From: Acanthopleuribacter pedis
Lineage (GTDB): Bacteria > Acidobacteriota > Holophagae > Acanthopleuribacterales > Acanthopleuribacteraceae
NCBI RefSeq assembly: GCF_017377855.1
Contig: NZ_JAFREP010000013.1
Coordinates: 186,001 to 250,000 of the forward strand
Direction: 5' to 3'
DNA: 64,000 bases
Part shown: piece after piece, positions 24,422-33,146 of the stretch
Layout of the letters: the number at the start of each line of letters is the position of its first letter
Position numbering within the stretch: the first letter of the stretch is position 1
Program-made: the position numbers and the translations under genes
The notes under the pieces: model-generated
Database searches by the model: none
The model's input: only the letters and a program-made list of their open reading frames with translations
What the model was told of the DNA's origin: nothing

Positions 24422-25867
24422 GTCGTAGTAAGGGGTCAGATCCAGTACCGAAACCTCGGGCCATAAAGCGAGGAGGTCGGCGAGATCGCGGCCGTTGTGG
24501 GCCACGTAAATTTCATTGCCGCCGTTGGGATCACCTTGCGTGCCCTCGTGGATGATGGCCGCGCCGGGGCCGGGATCGTTCCAGGTGCCCGCCACCGCCC
24601 ACCGCGCCGCCAAGCTGGTGAAACTGCCGCGCACGGCGACGGCGCTGCCGCTGCTCCCCACTGGGTTTGTACCGTTAAACGGGGTCCAGTGGAGACGGTC
24701 GCGCAGATTGGCGGCCATCACGAGCAGGACCATGTCGCCGCCGGCATAAGCACCCACGGGTTGTTCGGCCACGGTGCGCTCGGCGCGCCCTTCAATGTCG
24801 GCGAAGGAACGGCCCGAAATCAACAAGTTCCCTTCCCGGTCGGCAACCAAATTGCCTATTCGCAAGGTGTTGTGATTGCCATTGCTCAATCTCGCCAGAA
24901 TAAAGCCACCTTTGAGAATGTTGCCGTTCGCCGGGTCGAAGCGGCCAAAAAAGGAGAACTTGGCGGCACCCGACAATTGGAAGGTTTGGCTCCAGCGATC
25001 ACTTTCCAACAGAATATTGCTCAGCCCGTTGCCGGAGGGCAACGGGGTGCTAATCAGCTTGGGGTCCCGTTTGAGGGCGGTGGTGCCGCCGTCGGTGGCC
25101 GCGCCGAAATAAAGCATGCCGTCGTCCCCAATGACCACCCGCTCCCCTTCCGTGTCGGCGCCCAACCCGTGCTCGGTCAACAGGCGCTCCGAGAAGCTGT
25201 AGGAAAGCCATTCAAGCGCGCCGAAGCTGTCGCGTTGGTAGGCGGTGAGAATGGGGGTTTTCAGATTGGCGGAAACCTGATTGAACCCGGTGAAATATAA
25301 GCGGGTCGCGTCGACGGCCACATCGGCGATGTGGGTAAATTGGGCAAAGTCCCGCGAGGATATCGAGGCGCCCTGCAGATCGTAAGCGGTCACGCGGGTC
25401 CCGTTCAGGGCGACAACCAAGCCATCGCCGGATATGTCGGCCCGTTGAAAACCGTTGGTTTGTTCGTCCCAGATCGGGGCCGCGCCTTGGCCGCTAATCC
25501 CGAGCATGAACACGCCGCCGCCACCGACCACGACCAAGCGGTCATTGCGGGCGGCGCCGTCACTCAGGTGACCGGGCAGGCTGTACCAACCTTTGATTTG
25601 AAGATTACGGCCGTCGAGGTGCAGCAGGTCGCCGTCGCCCCCACCGAATAGGGCCTCGGCTTGCATGCCGGGAAGCGTCCCGCCCAAGTTGGCGGCGACC
25701 CAAAGGTCACCGTTGGTCCCGTAAGCCAGCGCGACGACGGCGTCATCGCTCGAAGTCCCCAAAAAATCACTGGTCCGCAGCGGTAGATCATCGTTGAGGG
25801 TTTGGGCCGTCGCCGGCAAGACAAAACACCAACACACCAAAAACAGTTTGACACACAAGGGTTTCAT
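24419..25867 (-). CDS. Exported beta-propeller-like protein of unknown function
   Basis: A 482-residue protein with a signal peptide (MKPLCVKLFLVCWCFVLPA, then TAQ). Its glycine-rich repeats, such as SSDDAVVALAYGTNGDLWVA and ADREGNLLISGRSF, resemble SBBP or delta-60-type propeller blades. The frame is open for 58 more codons upstream, but those codons are three tandem copies of a 30-bp repeat. The ATG at 25867 follows GGAGG and begins the signal peptide, so it was chosen. It is 115 bases after another exported propeller gene in the same direction and may share its transcript. No enzymatic motif is seen. Confidence 0.68.
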   Translation of the reverse strand: MKPLCVKLFLVCWCFVLPATAQTLNDDLPLRTSDFLGTSSDDAVVALAYGTNGDLWVAANLGGTLPGMQAEALFGGGDGDLLHLDGRNLQIKGWYSLPGHLSDGAARNDRLVVVGGGGVFMLGISGQGAAPIWDEQTNGFQRADISGDGLVVALNGTRVTAYDLQGASISSRDFAQFTHIADVAVDATRLYFTGFNQVSANLKTPILTAYQRDSFGALEWLSYSFSERLLTEHGLGADTEGERVVIGDDGMLYFGAATDGGTTALKRDPKLISTPLPSGNGLSNILLESDRWSQTFQLSGAAKFSFFGRFDPANGNILKGGFILARLSNGNHNTLRIGNLVADREGNLLISGRSFADIEGRAERTVAEQPVGAYAGGDMVLLVMAANLRDRLHWTPFNGTNPVGSSGSAVAVRGSFTSLAARWAVAGTWNDPGPGAAIIHEGTQGDPNGGNEIYVAHNGRDLADLLALWPEVSVLDLTPYYD

Positions 25868-25887
25868 GAAAGGCCTCCCCCCCGTCC

Positions 25888-25974
25888 GTTTCGGAACTTG
25901 TTTGGAAACGGACACCTGTTTCCGAACTTGTTTGGAAACGGACACCTGTTTCCGAACTTGTTTGGAAACGGACA
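25888..25974. repeat. Three tandem 30-bp repeats with internal inverted repeat
   Basis: The unit GTTTCCGAACTTGTTTGG continues as AAACGGACACCT; it occurs three times with a single base difference. Each unit holds the inverted pair GTTTCC/GGAAAC. The array lies between two same-strand exported-protein genes, directly upstream of the downstream gene's ribosome-binding site, so it could be an operator array or an RNA-level control element. There are no spacers, so it is not a CRISPR. Confidence 0.8.
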
Positions 25975-25982
25975 AATCGGTG

Positions 25983-27023
25983 TCACAACCGCAAACGCAA
26001 CTCCTGAATGGCCAAATCCCCTTCATCGTCGATGCGGGCACTCATCAAGCGACCACGGGGGGCAAACAGGCCACCGCCTTCGCCGCATTCCCAGGTAAAC
26101 CGCCCTTTCAGTTTGCCGTCAAAATCCACCAAATAACCTTTCGCGATTCCGTGGAACGGCGAGAGATGGTACACAAGGTAGCCCTCCTTCACCGTCAACA
26201 CGCGGTTGAAATAGTTTTTCTGATCGGGAAAAACGGGCACCACCTGGGGCGCATCTTTCAGCCAAGGTTGGGCATTGTATTCGGCGATGTCGTCTTTGGT
26301 AACCTCGGGTCGCGGGATCTCCAGCGTCAACGTGCGTTTCAGGGTGCCTTGGCTGTCATAGACTTCCAACACCGGCCGGCTGGAGTGGGCTAGGACCACT
26401 TCACCGCGTTGACGCGAGAAATGAAGCACCGGGATCGGTTCCCAGATAAACAACTTCACCTTGTTGGTATTGCGATTGTGTTCCCAGGTTTTATCGGGTG
26501 AATCGTGCCATGACTTAATCAGCTTACCCTGATCGTTGTATTCAAGAATGCGGCGACAGGGTTTTTCGTCGCAAAAATAACTGTCGTAAAAAAGGAACCG
26601 CTTGCTGCTGAGCGCATGGAAGCCGTTAATTTTGCCGCCCAACTTTTCGAAGGTAACGCGACGAACAAATTCGTGTTGCTTGTTCAAAATGGACAGGGTG
26701 CGGCTTGCGCCGTCGTAGATGTAAAAATTGCCGTCCACGCGGTTGATGTACCCGAGTGGTGGGCCGAGTGCCGCGGCAAAACCAAACTCACCGGGGCCTT
26801 GTCCTTTACCGCCGAAAAAGCCGTCAAAGCCACCGTCAGGCCGCCAACGGTAGATACGCGCGGAGGGGAAATCGGTGGCGTAGAAGATGCCGTCGTCGTC
26901 AATTTCCACGTGCAGGATGTTTTGCAGGAACAGGTCTTGATCCTCGGGCGGCGGGGTAAGGGTGCGCACGGGTTCGAGGGTGACGGGACCGAGGGCGAGC
27001 AAACCAAAAAGCAGGCATAACAT
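25983..27023 (-). CDS. Exported six-bladed beta-propeller (NHL-like) protein
   Basis: A 346-residue protein with a signal peptide (MLCLLFGLLALG). The blade motif GGKGQGPGEF is typical of 6-bladed propeller proteins of Bacteroidota and Acidobacteriota, and repeated strands such as NFYIYDGASRTLSILN and GYLVDFDGKLKGRFTWE follow. It probably serves as an exported sensor or binding domain protein; no catalytic residues are seen. A TTG start five codons upstream is possible, but ATG 27023 has GGGAG at eight bases and starts the signal peptide. It lies upstream of the other propeller gene and the 30-bp repeats. Confidence 0.78.
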   Translation of the reverse strand: MLCLLFGLLALGPVTLEPVRTLTPPPEDQDLFLQNILHVEIDDDGIFYATDFPSARIYRWRPDGGFDGFFGGKGQGPGEFGFAAALGPPLGYINRVDGNFYIYDGASRTLSILNKQHEFVRRVTFEKLGGKINGFHALSSKRFLFYDSYFCDEKPCRRILEYNDQGKLIKSWHDSPDKTWEHNRNTNKVKLFIWEPIPVLHFSRQRGEVVLAHSSRPVLEVYDSQGTLKRTLTLEIPRPEVTKDDIAEYNAQPWLKDAPQVVPVFPDQKNYFNRVLTVKEGYLVYHLSPFHGIAKGYLVDFDGKLKGRFTWECGEGGGLFAPRGRLMSARIDDEGDLAIQELRLRL

Positions 27024-27096
27024 AAGGGGGGCTCCCAATTTTAGGAATGTGGGTTCGCCGTTATTTTAACCCAAGTGACGGGTGTGTCAGCGTGCA

Positions 27097-27128
27097 TAAA
27101 AAAAGGGCCCGGAATGAACCGGACCCTT
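27097..27128 (-). terminator. Intrinsic terminator of rpsD
   Basis: On the minus strand, AAGGG-CCGG pairs with CCGG-CCCTT around a six-base loop (one mismatch) and runs into TTTTTTT. It lies 50 bases after the rpsD stop and shows that rpsD is not cotranscribed with the following genes. Confidence 0.85.
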
Positions 27129-27177
27129 GAGCAGCCGCAATTTTGTAAAGCGTATTCGGAAAAAAGAAGAAAAAACC

Positions 27178-27804
27178 TTACACGTACTTGGAGTAGTATT
27201 CAACGATCAACTGTTCGTCGATCTTCTCAGGAATCTGGTCACGTTCGGGAAGTTGGACCAGTTTGCCGGAGAACTTGTCGCGATCTGTTTCCAAGTAAGC
27301 AGGCACCAAAGACATGGGACAATTCTTGATCGACTCCAAAATCTGGGCGTTTTGCGTCATCTTTTCTTTCAGGCTGACGACTTCACCGATGCGGACTTCG
27401 TAAGATGCGATGTCCACTTTTTTGCCATTCACGAGAACGTGTCCGTGGTTCACGAGCTGACGAGCAGCCCAAATCGTGGAGGCAAAACCCAAACGGTACA
27501 CAACGTTGTCCAACCGTCTTTCTAAAAGTTGGTACAAGGTGTGACCGGAAACGCCTTTGCTGTTAAAGGCACGTTTAACGTAGCGACGCATCTGCTTTTC
27601 GAGGATGTTGTAGCGGAAGCGGAGTTTTTGTTTCTCCTCCAAACGCTTACCAAACTCGGATTTTTTGCCGCGACGGGTTTTGGGACCGTGTTGACCCGGA
27701 GGGTTTGGACGGCGCTCTTGAATTTTGTTGTACTTTGGTGAACGGAAGTAAACTTCCTGGAACCGGCGCATCATGCGCGCTTTGGCCCCGGTAAAATTAG
27801 CCAT
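27178..27804 (-). CDS. rpsD: 30S ribosomal protein S4
   Basis: The 208-residue protein has the S4 N-terminal domain (PGQHGPKTRRGKKSEFGKRLEEKQKLRFRYNI, split here as two adjacent blocks) and the S4 RNA-binding domain RLDNVVYRLGF, QLVNHGHVLVNGKKVDIASY. It ends in IVEYYSKYV, as usual for the family. The N-terminus has no zinc-binding cysteines, so it is the C-minus form. It binds 16S rRNA early in assembly. Unlike the common rpsM-rpsK-rpsD-rpoA order, it has its own promoter and terminator here. Whether it is the only copy cannot be told from this window. Confidence 0.97.
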   Translation of the reverse strand: MANFTGAKARMMRRFQEVYFRSPKYNKIQERRPNPPGQHGPKTRRGKKSEFGKRLEEKQKLRFRYNILEKQMRRYVKRAFNSKGVSGHTLYQLLERRLDNVVYRLGFASTIWAARQLVNHGHVLVNGKKVDIASYEVRIGEVVSLKEKMTQNAQILESIKNCPMSLVPAYLETDRDKFSGKLVQLPERDQIPEKIDEQLIVEYYSKYV

Positions 27805-27863
27805 GTGGGGTCTCCCTTTTTTCCTTATGGACGGCGCTTATTTATTCAAGCGCACAGCCGCGA

Positions 27864-27893
27864 AATATAGCACAAAATCTCACCGAACGCCAA
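27864..27893 (-). promoter_or_regulatory. Sigma-70-type promoter of rpsD
   Basis: On the minus strand, TTGGCG and TATATT are separated by 18 bases, with an extended -10 (TGTGC before TATATT). The block TTTGTGCTAT followed by TTCGC is repeated almost exactly in the rpsU promoter at 62807. Transcription would begin about 50 bases before the S4 start. Confidence 0.65.
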
Positions 27894-27898
27894 CGAAG

Positions 27899-28091
27899 TT
27901 TTTTTCTCAGGATGGGAACACGGGATACGGATGCACCAAGGCGCACTCGGCGACCCTTTCCCGACACGGATGGTTCCTTCACGTCGATTGAATGGGTGGT
28001 CCCCCTCGATTGGGACACCGGAGAAGTTTTTTTAATTCTGGCGAAGATGAGATGGGACATCAGGGTGGTCGCCATTCGCGTACGGCTTCAC
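27899..28091. repeat. Family B-like repeat fragment
   Basis: The left end TTTCTCAGGATGGGAACACGG is close to the left end of the copy at 47540 (ATCTCAGGAT, then AACACGGGATGCGG). CCCGACACGGATGG also occurs in both. No matching right end is visible before family A copy A2 begins, so it is probably truncated. Confidence 0.45.
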
Positions 28092-28310
28092 TAGCCCGCA
28101 TTTCTCACCAGAAGTTCTGCTCCGGCGCTGAAATAGCTGCGATTCCTCAAGGTCCTTGGTTGCACCGTTGCAAAGCAACGGCGGGACAGCCACGACGTAG
28201 CGCTACGACGCCGATCAGTCGGGCCCGCTACGCCCCCCCCTTGGTCGCAACCTGTTCACTCGCAGCTTTTTAAAAGCCTTTCGACGAATCCTAATAAGAA
28301 AGGCGGGCTA
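28092..28310. repeat. Family A element, copy A2 (219 bp)
   Basis: The left end is TAGCCCGCATTTCTCACC and the right end AGGCGGGCTA. The interior shares CTGAAATAGCTGCGAT, CACCGTTGCAAAGCAACGG and GGTCGCAACCTGT-type blocks with copy A1. The right-hand TAG (CTA on the plus strand) is the stop codon of the NtrY-like gene. The right inverted repeat is more degenerate than in A1. Confidence 0.8.
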
Positions 28311-30437
28311 AGATCCCGGCGGTAGGTCGATGACCAAACGCGTGCCTTTCGGTTCGTTATCTTCTACCCAAATTGAGCCACCGTGATCTTCTACGATGCG
28401 TTTGACGATGGCCAGCCCCAGCCCGGTCCCCTTTGGCGACTTGGAATAATAGGGCACGAAGAGTTTTTCCTTCTCGGCACTGGGCACGCCGACGCCCACG
28501 TCCTCCACGCTTAAGCGTAACCGACCCGCGAAGCGACGCAACACGACGGTAATGGTGCCACCCGGCGCCGAGGCCTGGGCGGCGTTTTGGATCAGATTGG
28601 TCAAGACCTGCCGCAACTGCACGGGATCGCCCAGCCATTCCCAGTCGCCCTCGCCGATATCGCTACCCACCACCTGGTCTGGATACACCGGCGCGTAACT
28701 GTCCACCACGCCGCGAATCAAGTCGTCGAGACGGAATTCCTCTTTGACAGGTGCGGGCAGCTTCGCAAAGGTCGAGAATTCATTGACCAGGTTCTTGAGC
28801 AGGTTGGTTTCACTCATGATGGTTTCGTGGGCCGACTCAATCGCCTGGTGCAAGTCGGGTTTGCCGTTTTGCGCCTTGCGCCGGATACGTTGGATGCTCA
28901 ACTGGATCGGGGTCAGCGGGTTTTTGATTTCGTGGGCCACGCGTTTGGCGACCTCGCGCCAGGCCGCGACTTTCTGAGCATTGAGGAGTTGGGTCAAATC
29001 CTCCAAGACGACCAAGGCACCGTAACGCTGTTCCTCGTTCTTCAGCGCCACGATTGACAGAGAAACATAACGCGTCTGGTGCTCGCCGTCGCTTAACTCG
29101 ACCTGGCTGTTCACGGTTTCGAAGCCGCGTGATTGGTGGGAGTCCCATTCTTTGAGCAGGGAACGGTGGCGTTTGCCGTCGAGCACCTCGCTCAGCAAGG
29201 CGCCCTCGGCCAACTCGGTGACGCCTAAAATCCGCCCCGAGGCGGGGTTAAAGGTACGCACTCGGCCGGCGTCGTCGGTCGAAATCAAACCGGCGCTGGA
29301 TTTTTCCAAAATGGCCTGGCTGTACTGAATGTGGCCGGTGAGTTCGGCGTTGATGGCCTCCAAATCCTGGGTTTTTTGCTGGAGTTCGGCGCGGTTTTTG
29401 TTGAGTGTTCGGGTCATTGCGTTAAACGCGCCGGCCACTTGATCCAGTTCGTCGCCGCTTTTGAGGTTTACCTGGGTATCGAGTTTGCCACGCGAGACGT
29501 CCTCGGCGGCGGTGATCAACTGGTTCATCACCTTCAAAAAGTTAGAGGAAAAGGCCATGCCGATCCAAATCCCGAGAAAGATGACCACCATGGTGGTTAC
29601 CAACAAAATACTGTTGTTGAGACCGCGAATTTCATCGGTTTCCTGCTGGGTGTAACGCAGGTAGGCGTAGCTGTCGCGAATGTAGAGGAAACGCTGGGTA
29701 AAAGGGGTGTCCTTGGCGAACAAGAAGTCGGCGTATTGGTCGCCCAATCGGTAGCGGAACCGCAGGAGCAACATGCCGTCCCGATAGGCGGCGGGCATGG
29801 AGACGGGCTCGGCCTCGCGGGCGGTGTACAGGTTTTTGCGCACAAAGGATTCCTCGGCCCGGCCACGCAGCAGGCTGTTGCTTTCGTCGGCCATGATGCG
29901 CGCCTGCAAAACATCGCCTTGCAAAATCTCTACCCCTTCGAGATTTTGCTGCTGTAGGTAATCGCGCAGCTTTTCTTCCGATGCGGTGGCGTTCAGGCGC
30001 AACACGGTGCCGCCGTGACTGGTGTGTAAATCGTGGATTTCGTCCAAGTACTGGCGGCTCAGCGCCTCGGATTGCTCGACAATTTGACCGACGTTTGAAT
30101 CGATGACCAGATTAACCAGCATGTCGTCGGTGAAACTGGTTGCCATAAAGAAGATAATCAAGCCGGGCGTGAGCGTCAGCGGTAGAATCGAGAGAACCAA
30201 CTTGGTGCGCAGGCGGAACCCGGTCCGTCGTGCTTTGCGACCGGTGTACAACTTCACCAAATTGCGTACAATCACAAAAAATAAAGCCAGGAATAGCAGG
30301 ATGTTAAGTGGCTTGAGGATACCGATAATGAGTCCCGCCGCGGCGGTGGTATTGGCATAAACCAAGAGGTGCCAAAACAAGGCGGCAATCAGGCCCAACA
30401 ATAAAAAGAAAAAGAGATTCAGCCAGCGCTGGTTCAT
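28308..30437 (-). CDS. NtrY-like sensor histidine kinase
   Basis: A 709-residue membrane kinase. Three TM segments lie in the first 110 residues, then a periplasmic region, TM4 at about 270-295, a HAMP domain (SRGKLDTQVNLKSGDELDQV), a PAS domain (AILEKSSAGLISTDDAGRV), and a HisKA domain with EVAKRVAHEIKNPLTPIQ (His near 500). The HATPase domain ends with GTGLGLAIVKRIVEDHGG. The topology and the H-box text are typical of NtrY. NtrY normally pairs with the sigma-54 regulator NtrX, but no ntrX is adjacent. The stop codon is part of a family A repeat. Confidence 0.88.
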   Translation of the reverse strand: MNQRWLNLFFFLLLGLIAALFWHLLVYANTTAAAGLIIGILKPLNILLFLALFFVIVRNLVKLYTGRKARRTGFRLRTKLVLSILPLTLTPGLIIFFMATSFTDDMLVNLVIDSNVGQIVEQSEALSRQYLDEIHDLHTSHGGTVLRLNATASEEKLRDYLQQQNLEGVEILQGDVLQARIMADESNSLLRGRAEESFVRKNLYTAREAEPVSMPAAYRDGMLLLRFRYRLGDQYADFLFAKDTPFTQRFLYIRDSYAYLRYTQQETDEIRGLNNSILLVTTMVVIFLGIWIGMAFSSNFLKVMNQLITAAEDVSRGKLDTQVNLKSGDELDQVAGAFNAMTRTLNKNRAELQQKTQDLEAINAELTGHIQYSQAILEKSSAGLISTDDAGRVRTFNPASGRILGVTELAEGALLSEVLDGKRHRSLLKEWDSHQSRGFETVNSQVELSDGEHQTRYVSLSIVALKNEEQRYGALVVLEDLTQLLNAQKVAAWREVAKRVAHEIKNPLTPIQLSIQRIRRKAQNGKPDLHQAIESAHETIMSETNLLKNLVNEFSTFAKLPAPVKEEFRLDDLIRGVVDSYAPVYPDQVVGSDIGEGDWEWLGDPVQLRQVLTNLIQNAAQASAPGGTITVVLRRFAGRLRLSVEDVGVGVPSAEKEKLFVPYYSKSPKGTGLGLAIVKRIVEDHGGSIWVEDNEPKGTRLVIDLPPGS

Positions 30438-30459
30438 AACACCTCACTCCCCCCAACTC

Positions 30460-30740
30460 TAGCCCACATTTCTCACAAGGAATTCTACTACGAAGTAGAA
30501 AGCGATGCGATTACGAGGAGGCGGGCTTCCGTGGGGCGGGCTTCCGCGGGGCGGCCTTCCGCGGGGCGGCCATCCGCATTCCTCGGTCGAGCCGGCTACG
30601 CCTCAGCTGCTACGCCGACCTATCGGACCCCGACAGGTCGGACCCCGACCTATCGGACCCCGATAGGTCGGCCCCCGATAGGTCGGACCCCTGTGCCGTG
30701 GCTTGGTCGTCATCTTCGTACTCACAAGGCTTTGTCGCGA
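30460..30740. repeat. Family A element, copy A3, expanded and truncated
   Basis: The left end TAGCCCACATTTCTCACAAGG is intact and the order of blocks matches copy A4. Two internal tracts have expanded: 15-bp units of GCGGGGCGGCC(A/T)TCC, and five units based on CC(T/G)ATCGGACCCC and its inverse at about 30618-30690. The match to A4 stops after TACTCACAAGGCTTT, so the right inverted repeat is missing. Confidence 0.72.
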
Positions 30741-30888
30741 GGCGCTGTCATCTCGGGATGGATACGACCTTGTCGCGGTTGAACACACGCGGATCACAAT
30801 CAATACCCACGATGCAGCAGCCCACGCGGGATGCCGCGCGCCAAACAAGGGTTAAACCGTGGGTTTCGCGAGCCGAATGTGCCTTGGG

Positions 30889-32214
30889 TTAAACCACCAA
30901 GGACGCGGGCTGTTCCTCGGGCCGGCTCACTTCCTCACTGACAACCACCTCGATGCGTTGGCCGACTTCGTCGGGGCGCGCGTCGTAGGGTACCTCGATG
31001 TAGTTATCGGTCAGCGCGGTGTGGCTACGACCGCCAATCGCCTTGGGCACCACAATCGCGGGCCGGGTTTGGCCGACAAAGCGGCGGTAGTGTTCCTGCT
31101 TGCGTCGCGCGGAAAATTCGCGCAAAATCCGACCGCGGTTCTTGGAAACGCGACCATTGACCTGCTCGGTAAACTTAGAAGCGGCGGTCCCGGTCCGGTT
31201 GGAATACGGGAACACGTGCAGGTAATCCATGGGGATTTCATTCAGGAAGGCCAGCGTGCTTTCGAATTCTTCGTCGGTCTCGCCGGGGAAACCCACGATC
31301 ACATCGGCACCGATGCAGATATCAGGCATGGCCTCACGCAAGCGCAGCACACGGTCGCGGTACTGATCGGTTTTGTAAATACGGCGCATGCGGCGCAAGG
31401 TACGGTCGTCGCCGGCCTGAAGGGGAATGTGCAGGTGCGGCACGATGCGGCGGCTGTTCGCCATCAGCTCAATCATGGCGTCGGGAATCTCGGGGGAATC
31501 CAGGCTGGAGATGCGCACCCACAGATCGATATCGGTTTCCTCGAACGCGCGCAATAAATCGGTGAGGTGCAGCCGCGGCCGGAAGTCACGGCCCCAGGTG
31601 CCGATATGGATCCCGGTCAAAACCACCTCGCGGATGCCGTTTCGTTGCAACACGCGGAACTGCTCCAAAATGTCGTCAATGGGAATCGAGCGATTGTTGC
31701 CGCGCACATAGGGAATAATGCAGTAGGCGCAGCGCAGGTTGCAACCGTCTTGAATCTTAATGAAGGCGCGCGTCTTGGCCTCAAACCGTTCGAGAATGCG
31801 AAACTCGGCGGGCCGTTTCTCCATAATGTCGTGGGGTTCTTCCACAAAACGACCGGCCCCGCGGTAGGCTTCGACAATGGGCGCCACGTTGTATTTGTCG
31901 ACGTTGGTGGTCACCATGTCGACCTCTTCCATGGCGCGTATGTCCTCGGTTTTGGCCTGGGCGTAACAGCCGGTCACCACCAGGAACCCGTTGGGATTGC
32001 GGCGCCGAAATTTGCGAATCAGGTTGCGCGACTCAACATCGCTTTTGTTGGTCACGGTGCAGGTGTTGATGATGACGAGGTCGGCGGCGAGCATATCGCG
32101 CTCACGCCGGAAGCCGGCCGCTTCAAAACCGCCGGCCATCACCTCGGAATCGTAGAAATTTAGTTTACAACCCATCGTGTGAAAGGCGAACGAGGGTCTC
32201 GCCGTCTGCTGCAT
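30889..32214 (-). CDS. mtaB: tRNA-t6A37 methylthiotransferase MtaB
   Basis: The 441-residue protein converts t6A at position 37 of tRNA to its 2-methylthio form. The N-terminal UPF0004 domain has Cys16, Cys52 and Cys83 for one iron-sulfur cluster. The radical SAM motif DGCNLRCAYC has Cys158, 162 and 165 for the other. A TRAM domain occupies the C-terminus (IVVPKAIGGRSHTALTDNYIEV). The MtaB-type start FHTMGCKLNFYDSE separates it from MiaB and RimO. It is monocistronic, between repeat element A3 and a 500-base repeat-rich gap. Confidence 0.93.
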   Translation of the reverse strand: MQQTARPSFAFHTMGCKLNFYDSEVMAGGFEAAGFRRERDMLAADLVIINTCTVTNKSDVESRNLIRKFRRRNPNGFLVVTGCYAQAKTEDIRAMEEVDMVTTNVDKYNVAPIVEAYRGAGRFVEEPHDIMEKRPAEFRILERFEAKTRAFIKIQDGCNLRCAYCIIPYVRGNNRSIPIDDILEQFRVLQRNGIREVVLTGIHIGTWGRDFRPRLHLTDLLRAFEETDIDLWVRISSLDSPEIPDAMIELMANSRRIVPHLHIPLQAGDDRTLRRMRRIYKTDQYRDRVLRLREAMPDICIGADVIVGFPGETDEEFESTLAFLNEIPMDYLHVFPYSNRTGTAASKFTEQVNGRVSKNRGRILREFSARRKQEHYRRFVGQTRPAIVVPKAIGGRSHTALTDNYIEVPYDARPDEVGQRIEVVVSEEVSRPEEQPASLVV

Positions 32215-32402
32215 GCCGCTACCTCAACTTAGAAACCGCCCCGAATCAAAATCCGGGCGTAACCGGCAATTATACATCAAGGATTAAGGGGATACGGTTT
32301 CGATTTTGGTGAGCGGATGGGACCCTGGGCTTTTTTCCTTTGGGATGGATCCTGGGTTCCCCTTTTTTTGAAGGGAGGAAGTGGGGTTTTGGCGCGTTTT
32401 TA

Positions 32403-32672
32403 TTTCTCAGGATCGGTCGTGCGTGCCCTTTTTTGCCAAATCTGCTTTTTGAAGGCTTTCGCTCCGGCTTGCCTAGGTCAGGATGGGCGATGGGCAAGAC
32501 ATCTCAAATGATGCCTCAGCCCGCCCTGGATCAATTCGGATTCAAAAGCCGGAACCATCTTGGTCCAACGTCCCGCACCTCGAAGCAACGGCGCCATCCG
32601 CGTCGGGTATCAGCAGAAGAGAGCACGAACCTTCATCCGCATCCTCTTTCCATCCCAACATCCTGAGAATTA
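32403..32672. repeat. Family B element (about 270 bp)
   Basis: The ends TTTCTCAGGAT and ATCCTGAGAA are inverted repeats. The interior carries CGAAGCAACGGC, GCCATCCGC and CATCCGCATCC blocks seen also at 24250-24350 and 62330-62430. No reading frame of substance is present. It fills most of the gap between mtaB and cdd. Confidence 0.62.
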
Positions 32673-32711
32673 AAGCCTTACAACACCACCCATGCAAAAA
32701 ACCACCATCCG

Positions 32712-33146
32712 CTATTCCTTATCCAGGTCACGCGCATTAAAGGCATGGGGCAACAACTCGCGGTGGGTGAACTCCAAAGCAACCTTACCCGGCTCATTGG
32801 TCAACACCACCCGCGTATCCTCGCCCGCGAATTCTTCAATCACCTGGCGGCAACTCCCGCAGGGACCCGCCGGCCGGTCGGCCTTGGCCGCGATCACCAT
32901 GCGCCGAATACCGCCCGGCTTAAGCGCGCCCTCACTCACCGCTTTAACAATGGCGGTGCGTTCCGCGCACAGGCCGGTGGTGTAGTTGGCGTTTTCCACA
33001 TTGCAACCGGAAAACAGTTGGCCCTTGTCGTTTTCCAGCACCGCGCCCACCTTGAACCCGGAATAAGGCGCGTGGGCGCGGTCGCGGGCCAGCCAGGCCG
33101 CTTTGATCAATGTGCGAAGGTTGACTTCTTTTGCTTGTTTTCTCAT
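32712..33146 (-). CDS. cdd: Cytidine deaminase
   Basis: The 144-residue enzyme is of the homotetrameric type and deaminates cytidine and deoxycytidine to uridine forms. Zinc ligands are Cys60 (in CAERTA with the proton-shuttling Glu62), Cys96 and Cys99 (PCGSC). The substrate motifs PYSGFKVGA and GCNVENANY are present. Its start overlaps the stop of the purine nucleoside phosphorylase gene (ATGA), so the two are an operon for nucleoside salvage, divergent from a nucleoside transporter. Confidence 0.95.
   Translation of the reverse strand: MRKQAKEVNLRTLIKAAWLARDRAHAPYSGFKVGAVLENDKGQLFSGCNVENANYTTGLCAERTAIVKAVSEGALKPGGIRRMVIAAKADRPAGPCGSCRQVIEEFAGEDTRVVLTNEPGKVALEFTHRELLPHAFNARDLDKE

Noticed and set aside
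25888..25974. Possible CRISPR array
   Set aside because: The three 30-bp units abut with no unique spacers and no cas gene is nearby.
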